A DNA stretch of 44,741 nucleotides from assembly GCA_002317355.1 (NCBI GenBank), contig DCJC01000026.1, positions 7,402-52,142 on the forward strand, read 5' to 3'. This document shows positions 41,019 through 44,741 of this stretch, in pieces. The stretch's first letter is position 1; each line of letters begins with the position of its first letter. This DNA comes from Prevotellaceae bacterium UBA1710. GTDB taxonomy: Bacteria; Bacteroidota; Bacteroidia; Bacteroidales; Bacteroidaceae. Below the pieces are notes generated by a model, which was given only the letters and a program-made list of their open reading frames with translations, had not been told where the DNA came from and ran no database searches. A program made the translations under genes and the position numbers.

Positions 41019-42239
41019 CTATTTCAAACCCTCAAATCGAGGTTGCCATTTCTTCATTATCCTATCGACCTGTTTCCATATACGTACATGGTTTTCCTGT
41101 TCATGAAATTGGTTGTTCAATAGACCATAACGCTCCTGAGGTTTCTTGAAGCCAACCTGTTTGCCAAGCATCACTTCCATTGCACGATGATATACCATGT
41201 ACGAAACATTCCTTATGCATCCGGTTCTGTCAAGTACCCATCGCAAGAATGCTAGACCATACAAACCGTCCTGCTCTTTGAGAAATTCTATCATGAGAGC
41301 CTTAGCTTCTTCCTTGTTACGGCATCTCAGCAGTTCGTCTATCGACTTCTGCTCTGTAGGCTTGCCATGCTTTGCCTTTGCATTTCTGACAGCATACATT
41401 ATTTCCTTCCATGCCTCGTCATTAACGTTTTTATCTGCCACATCCTTCCACTCTTCTTTGGAGTCCCATCCGTTGCTGATGCTTGTATGAGCAAGGCGGT
41501 AGATGGTTGATTTGAATACTGTTACACCATCAAGATCCGAAGTTTCATCTGTCACTACCTTTGAGAACACCTTCGCCATACGTTGCAATCCATGGTCATA
41601 GGTCACAAAGTAATACATAGCATATAGCATTCCTTCTTTCTGGTTGACAGCCTTATCATAGAGGTTTGCCATCATTCCTGGCATGAATACGAGATTCGCA
41701 ACATAATGAATCTTCACCAAGTTGATAATGCTATCATACAAACCATCCTGCAATGCCTTTGGCATAGTGGAAAGTATTCGTTGGTATTGCTCCTTACAGT
41801 ATGCTTTGTTGTATAATGGCAGGGAATCCCAAAATCCCATCAAGTTAGAGACATTGACTACAAGATATCCAGAACGAGGGGTGTCAGTGATTGTAATCTC
41901 TCCATTACAGATATTTATCTCCAGTATCTTACCATTGATGGCACATTCGCCTATTTCATTGGCATGCTCTAACTTTGTTATTTCCATGAGAGCATTCTGG
42001 TTACCAGAGAATAGATTTAGCAACATGTCATAATATTGCTCTGCCTCTGGTGGCATACACTCCTTCATCATTCTGTACATTTCAAAAACTGTGGTCATAT
42101 TACCCTCTGCCATCTTATCAATGCCAGCAACGAAATTCTTGTACTCTTCTGCATGGTCACGCAGCCAGGTCTGTACGACCCAGTCTGCGCGTTCCTTGCC
42201 TTTGAAAATATCGACTATGCTTGAAAACAGGTTTATCAT
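41019..42239 (-). CDS. Hypothetical protein, 406 aa, coupled to the integrase
   Basis: I recognise no family. It is a mostly helical soluble protein: MINLFSSIVDIFKGKERADW; MPPEAEQYYDMLLNLFSGNQ; LVKIHYVANLVFMPGMMANL; LLRCRNKEEAKALMIEFLKE; ending KKWQPRFEGLK. It has no catalytic motif that I can name. Its ATG overlaps the integrase stop by 4 bp (ATGA), so it is co-translated with the integrase and may influence integration or excision. A 142-bp gap separates it from the DUF3853 gene. Confidence 0.75.
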   Translation of the reverse strand: MINLFSSIVDIFKGKERADWVVQTWLRDHAEEYKNFVAGIDKMAEGNMTTVFEMYRMMKECMPPEAEQYYDMLLNLFSGNQNALMEITKLEHANEIGECAINGKILEINICNGEITITDTPRSGYLVVNVSNLMGFWDSLPLYNKAYCKEQYQRILSTMPKALQDGLYDSIINLVKIHYVANLVFMPGMMANLYDKAVNQKEGMLYAMYYFVTYDHGLQRMAKVFSKVVTDETSDLDGVTVFKSTIYRLAHTSISNGWDSKEEWKDVADKNVNDEAWKEIMYAVRNAKAKHGKPTEQKSIDELLRCRNKEEAKALMIEFLKEQDGLYGLAFLRWVLDRTGCIRNVSYMVYHRAMEVMLGKQVGFKKPQERYGLLNNQFHEQENHVRIWKQVDRIMKKWQPRFEGLK

Positions 42240-43762
42240 AACTGATGTGTATTGATATAGTTTTTAACGTCTTGCAGATTCTTCAGCTTGGTTGCTATGC
42301 GGTCTGCTTGCTCGCCCTTGCTGACCTTTATGTAGTTTTCAAAGACTTTCTCTGTCTGGTGTCCACTGATAGCCATCATCTCGTGGGTGTCAAGCACTCC
42401 AGTCTTATAGAGATTCGTTACTCCACTTCGTCGTGCCGTATGTGTTGTCACCATCTCATACTTGAACTTCACTACCTGCCCTTGGGCATTGCGCTCGTAG
42501 AGTGGTTGTCCGTTATGCAGTTCGGCGTAGGCTTGCATCTTTCTCAATGTACGGTTGTCCTCGCTATAGAGTCTCATACCAGCAGCCTTTCTTCGGAGCA
42601 ATTCTGCGTAGTGTTCTTCCTTGCTCCTTTCCGGTGCAGTCAACACGGTAACATATTTCACCTTAAGTGATGGGCAAACCTCGGCAATCTTCTTCATTCC
42701 GTCAAGGATGTAGTCGTTTATCTGACGGTCTGCTATCCTTGGGAAGTTGTAGTTGTATTTATTACAGAGTTCATTCACTCTTTCGTCCACGATAGGAACC
42801 TCCACGATATTGTCTGTCTTCTGCTGACGTACCTTTATGATAGGTGTGCCAGAGATCGTTCTTTGGAAGTTCTCTATCGACAGCACTCCATAGTCACTAT
42901 AACGCTGGCAACATAGATAACCAAGGAAGAACAGATCACGTGCCGCTTCCTCCTTTCCCTCCAAAGGAAAGTTGTAGATGGCATCAAGTTCTTCATCCGT
43001 CAGATACACCTCGGTTTTCTTTTCCTCCTCATGTACCTCACGCTCTTTCCAGACCTTCAGACTGGTAGCATTCTGGTTGATACCGAACTCTGCTGCTATA
43101 TTACACAGCTTGCGGAAACAGATGATGTACTTGTTGCATGTTGTTGGTAACAAACCGGTATGCTCAAGATAAGCGCAGAACCTGTCTGCGTACTCCTTGT
43201 TGATATTGTCAAACGTATCAGACTCTTTGCAGAAGTCACGCAGGTACTTGGCAAATGCTTCCCAATTCTGTATTGATGTCTTGGTGTATTGTTTGTTGTT
43301 GCCATGTCTGATCATGCCAGACCTTATGCCGTCCAGGAATCTCTGATAGAACACAAGGATGCGTTTCTTCTGTTGCGCTTCATCAGCTTTCCTCTTTCGG
43401 GCATTCTCAACTCGTTTTGCCTTTTCTTCTTCCTTCCGTCGAGCGAGTTCTGCATTCAGGATTCCGAGAATCGCTTTATCTATGACATCCTTATCATCGT
43501 TACTCTGTAACTTTCCCTGAGCGAACAGGTCTGAGACTGCTTGTTCCATCAGTTCAAGTTTGTCAGCGATAGGTTTACCCTCTTCGCTCTTCGCAAACTT
43601 CTTCCATGCTGCAACACTTTTATTCGCTGCAGTCCATTTGTTGTAGTCAACAGGTATATGCGTACATATACGAAGACGGATTTTGGGAGTCCTTTTCTGG
43701 ACATTGAAATAGATGATGCTGGTACCGTCTTTACCTTCACCTCTAACGTAGAACTTAGCCAT
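42236..43762 (-). CDS. Tyrosine recombinase (integrase) of the element
   Basis: A 508-aa integrase. The arm-binding-like N-terminus is MAKFYVRGEGKDGTSIIYFN, then a coiled linker, a SAM-like core-binding domain at about 135-235 (YTKTSIQNWEAFAKYLRDFC) and the catalytic domain. Catalytic residues are R287 (CCQRYSDY), K315 (RQQKTD), H441 and R444 (HTARRSGVTNLY), H468 (ISGHQTEK) and Y477 (FENYIKVS). An extra segment of about 70 residues lies between the Lys and His-x-x-Arg motifs (LLRRKAAGMRLYSEDNRTLR). It catalyses site-specific insertion into tRNA-Pro. It lies nearest the right attachment site. Confidence 0.93.
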   Translation of the reverse strand: MAKFYVRGEGKDGTSIIYFNVQKRTPKIRLRICTHIPVDYNKWTAANKSVAAWKKFAKSEEGKPIADKLELMEQAVSDLFAQGKLQSNDDKDVIDKAILGILNAELARRKEEEKAKRVENARKRKADEAQQKKRILVFYQRFLDGIRSGMIRHGNNKQYTKTSIQNWEAFAKYLRDFCKESDTFDNINKEYADRFCAYLEHTGLLPTTCNKYIICFRKLCNIAAEFGINQNATSLKVWKEREVHEEEKKTEVYLTDEELDAIYNFPLEGKEEAARDLFFLGYLCCQRYSDYGVLSIENFQRTISGTPIIKVRQQKTDNIVEVPIVDERVNELCNKYNYNFPRIADRQINDYILDGMKKIAEVCPSLKVKYVTVLTAPERSKEEHYAELLRRKAAGMRLYSEDNRTLRKMQAYAELHNGQPLYERNAQGQVVKFKYEMVTTHTARRSGVTNLYKTGVLDTHEMMAISGHQTEKVFENYIKVSKGEQADRIATKLKNLQDVKNYINTHQL

Positions 43763-44383
43763 TGCGTTTTCTTGTTAATGTAAGACAATACCCTCATTAA
43801 CATAGCCACGTCTTGCGCTTAGAGGGATATAAACGCAAAAACCGCTATACATTATTACAAGTAACTTATACCTTGTCCATAAAGAACAGGTAAAGATGAA
43901 CCTCGTAAAAATGTATAGCGGACGCAATCATTTGACTTACCTTGCTGCTATGATGGGAATGGGCGGTCGGCTGGTCACTATCCCACAAGGTAGTCTATAC
44001 TGTCGGTATCCGAAGTGTGTCCTAACGCAGTTTCAGTCCGGCCTGCAACAGATTTGACCCTTCTCCTGTGCACCACCTTTCATGGTGACTAACTTAAATT
44101 TGAGTGCAAAGTTACGAATACTTTTTGGAAGCTACAAGAATTGAGATATACTTTTTGCATAAATCACTGTTTTTTAACGATATTTACACAAAAAAGTTGG
44201 TGTGACATACCTTGTTACTGGCATATTTTGAGCTTACAAAAACAATGTCGATGAGTTTTTGGTGTGACATTGGTGTGACATTTTGAAAATCACAAGCAGA
44301 AAATAAGCGCCACAAACCACCAAAAGCGCTAAAATCATAGGTTTTCTGCATCATTTGCGATAATGAACCCCCATCTTGGCGTG
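43763..44383. other. Structured non-coding region between integrase and right attachment site
   Basis: No gene is supported. CCGCTATACATT (43842-43853) pairs exactly with 43910-43921. TACCTTG (43938-43944) pairs with CAAGGTA (43986-43992), enclosing TGGGA/TCCCA. A minus-strand -7-like box (TAACTTTG) lies near 44104-44113. GGTGTGACAT occurs at 44199 and in the tandem at 44257-44283. The region could hold the integrase promoter and leader and the attP arm sites; the hairpins are compatible with a regulatory RNA leader. Confidence 0.5.
44257..44283. repeat. Paired GGTGTGACATT repeats, right end (candidate integrase arm sites)
   Basis: Identical over 27 bp and in the same orientation to 27542-27568. 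A third single copy, GGTGTGACAT, is at 44199-44208. Confidence 0.8.
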
Positions 44384-44407
44384 CGCTACCAACTGCGCTA
44401 CACCCCG
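44384..44407. repeat. Attachment-site core, right copy (tRNA-Pro 5' fragment)
   Basis: 24 bp identical to 27464-27487. It carries only the first 24 nt of tRNA-Pro; the sequence inward does not continue the tRNA, so this copy is the displaced 5' end of the original host gene. Confidence 0.92.
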
Positions 44408-44557
44408 ATACCTTATTACTAAAGTTTCCCACACCTAAAAGGAATGGTTGAAATTGCAACTAAGCCTTTATTCTCTTTCATAGGGAACAGGCACTTCGTT
44501 CTTTGAAATTATTGAAATAAATCTGAGGATAAAGAACAGATTGTCAATTATTTGTTA
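44408..44557. other. Host flank upstream of the original tRNA-Pro
   Basis: No gene is visible. It contains one AAGTTTCCCAC motif (44422-44432), the same as the ends of the two MITE-like repeats at the left of the window, again preceded by TTACTA/TTACTG-type sequence. The partner end is not in view. Confidence 0.45.
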
Positions 44558-44565
44558 TATCTTTG
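44558..44565 (+). promoter_or_regulatory. Promoter-like -7 box before the right-edge gene
   Basis: TATCTTTG matches TAnnTTTG, 46 bp upstream of the ATG at 44612. Confidence 0.45.
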
Positions 44566-44611
44566 TAATGACCCAAAAACAAGATATTATACAAAAATTA
44601 AACAATCTGTT

Positions 44612-44741
44612 ATGAATGCAAAATTAAGTCATTTTTCTGAATTATCCGACTTTTTGAGTAAAAAATCTACTGTCTGCAATGATTTTCTGTCATTATTGGA
44701 CAGATTCAAGCTCGGGCAATCACTTCGCAAGCTCAAAATGG
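44612..44741 (+). CDS. Probable IS transposase, N-terminal fragment at the window edge
   Basis: The frame begins MNAKLSHFSELSDFLSKKST and continues VCNDFLSLLDRFKLGQSLRK, open to the right edge. The pattern Ser-Thr-x-Cys-Asn-Asp-Phe with a following Phe-x-x-Gly-Gln/Lys-x-x-Arg resembles the N-terminus of IS4-type transposases common in Bacteroidetes. Only 43 residues are visible, with no catalytic motif, so the call rests on memory of that N-terminal pattern. Terminal inverted repeats could not be identified. Confidence 0.5.
   Translation, partial: MNAKLSHFSELSDFLSKKSTVCNDFLSLLDRFKLGQSLRKLKM

Larger units (their letters stand above)
27464..44407. mobile_element. Integrative mobilizable element in tRNA-Pro, 16.9 kb
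   Basis: It is bounded by a 24-bp direct repeat. The right end holds a tyrosine integrase, DUF3853 and DnaB-like genes, a MobV relaxase and a candidate oriT; there are no tra genes, so transfer would depend on a helper conjugative element. Every convincing gene is on the minus strand. The left 9 kb is cargo: an Hsp70/helicase/TerB operon, an AlbA_2 protein and an XRE regulator. The backbone order (int, DUF3853, helicase/primase-like, mob) resembles NBU-type mobilizable elements of Bacteroides. Unlike most tRNA-targeting elements, its core matches the tRNA 5' half. Confidence 0.9.

Noticed and set aside
44384..44407. Second tRNA gene at the right end of the element
   Set aside because: Only the first 24 nt of tRNA-Pro are present; the anticodon and T-arms are missing.
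1..44741. rRNA operon, complete insertion sequence or prophage
   Set aside because: No rRNA motifs, no complete transposase with ends, and no phage structural genes were found.

Overview
The window reads as a chromosomal segment of a Bacteroidales bacterium, most likely Prevotellaceae (Prevotella/Segatella-like). The basis is a Sus-type starch locus in Bacteroides thetaiotaomicron gene order, repeated Bacteroidetes promoters (-7 box TAnnTTTG, -33 TTTG), BspA-like and DUF5020 proteins, a succinylornithine-type carbamoyltransferase, and intergenic repeats of a kind common in that group. The species assignment is an inference; no rRNA is present.

Region 1 (1-6924) is a starch utilisation locus: susC (only its N-terminus, running off the left edge), susB (GH97) and susA (GH13) on the minus strand, with susR divergent on the plus strand. 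Two palindromic, MITE-like repeats with the same ends sit upstream of susC and susB. Region 2 (6925-14545) is gene-poor accessory DNA: a tRNA-Asn-like 3' half with its terminator, several strong inverted repeats, two unknown small genes, a Thr/His-rich secreted protein, a BspA-like leucine-rich repeat protein and a tRNA-Tyr/tRNA-Leu operon. Region 3 (14546-18740) holds a DUF5020/Tsx-like outer-membrane protein and a purine permease flanked by inverted copies of one repeat, followed by an AGCS symporter. Region 4 (18806-27265) is housekeeping: a GH35 glycosidase, pta and ackA with a four-helix-bundle gene inserted between them inside a 39-bp inverted repeat, cdaA (c-di-AMP synthesis), a Fur-family regulator, folP and argF'.

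Region 5 (27464-44407) is a 16.9-kb integrative mobilizable element in tRNA-Pro(CGG). A 24-bp direct repeat of the tRNA 5' end marks both boundaries. All its convincing genes are on the minus strand. The backbone is a tyrosine integrase, an unknown 406-aa protein, a DUF3853 protein, a winged-helix protein, an internally deleted DnaB-like protein, a candidate oriT and a MobV relaxase. The cargo is an unknown 248-aa protein, an Hsp70-like ATPase with C-terminal TPRs, a compact SF1 helicase, a 522-aa coiled-coil/low-complexity protein, a TerB-like protein, an AlbA_2/Schlafen-type ATP-binding protein and an XRE regulator. The tightly packed hsp70-helicase-orf522-terB operon matches no named system I can recall. 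It is the best candidate in the window for an undescribed system, plausibly anti-phage or stress defence; that function is inferred from context only.

Region 6 (44408-44741) is host flank, containing the start of a probable insertion-sequence transposase that runs off the right edge.
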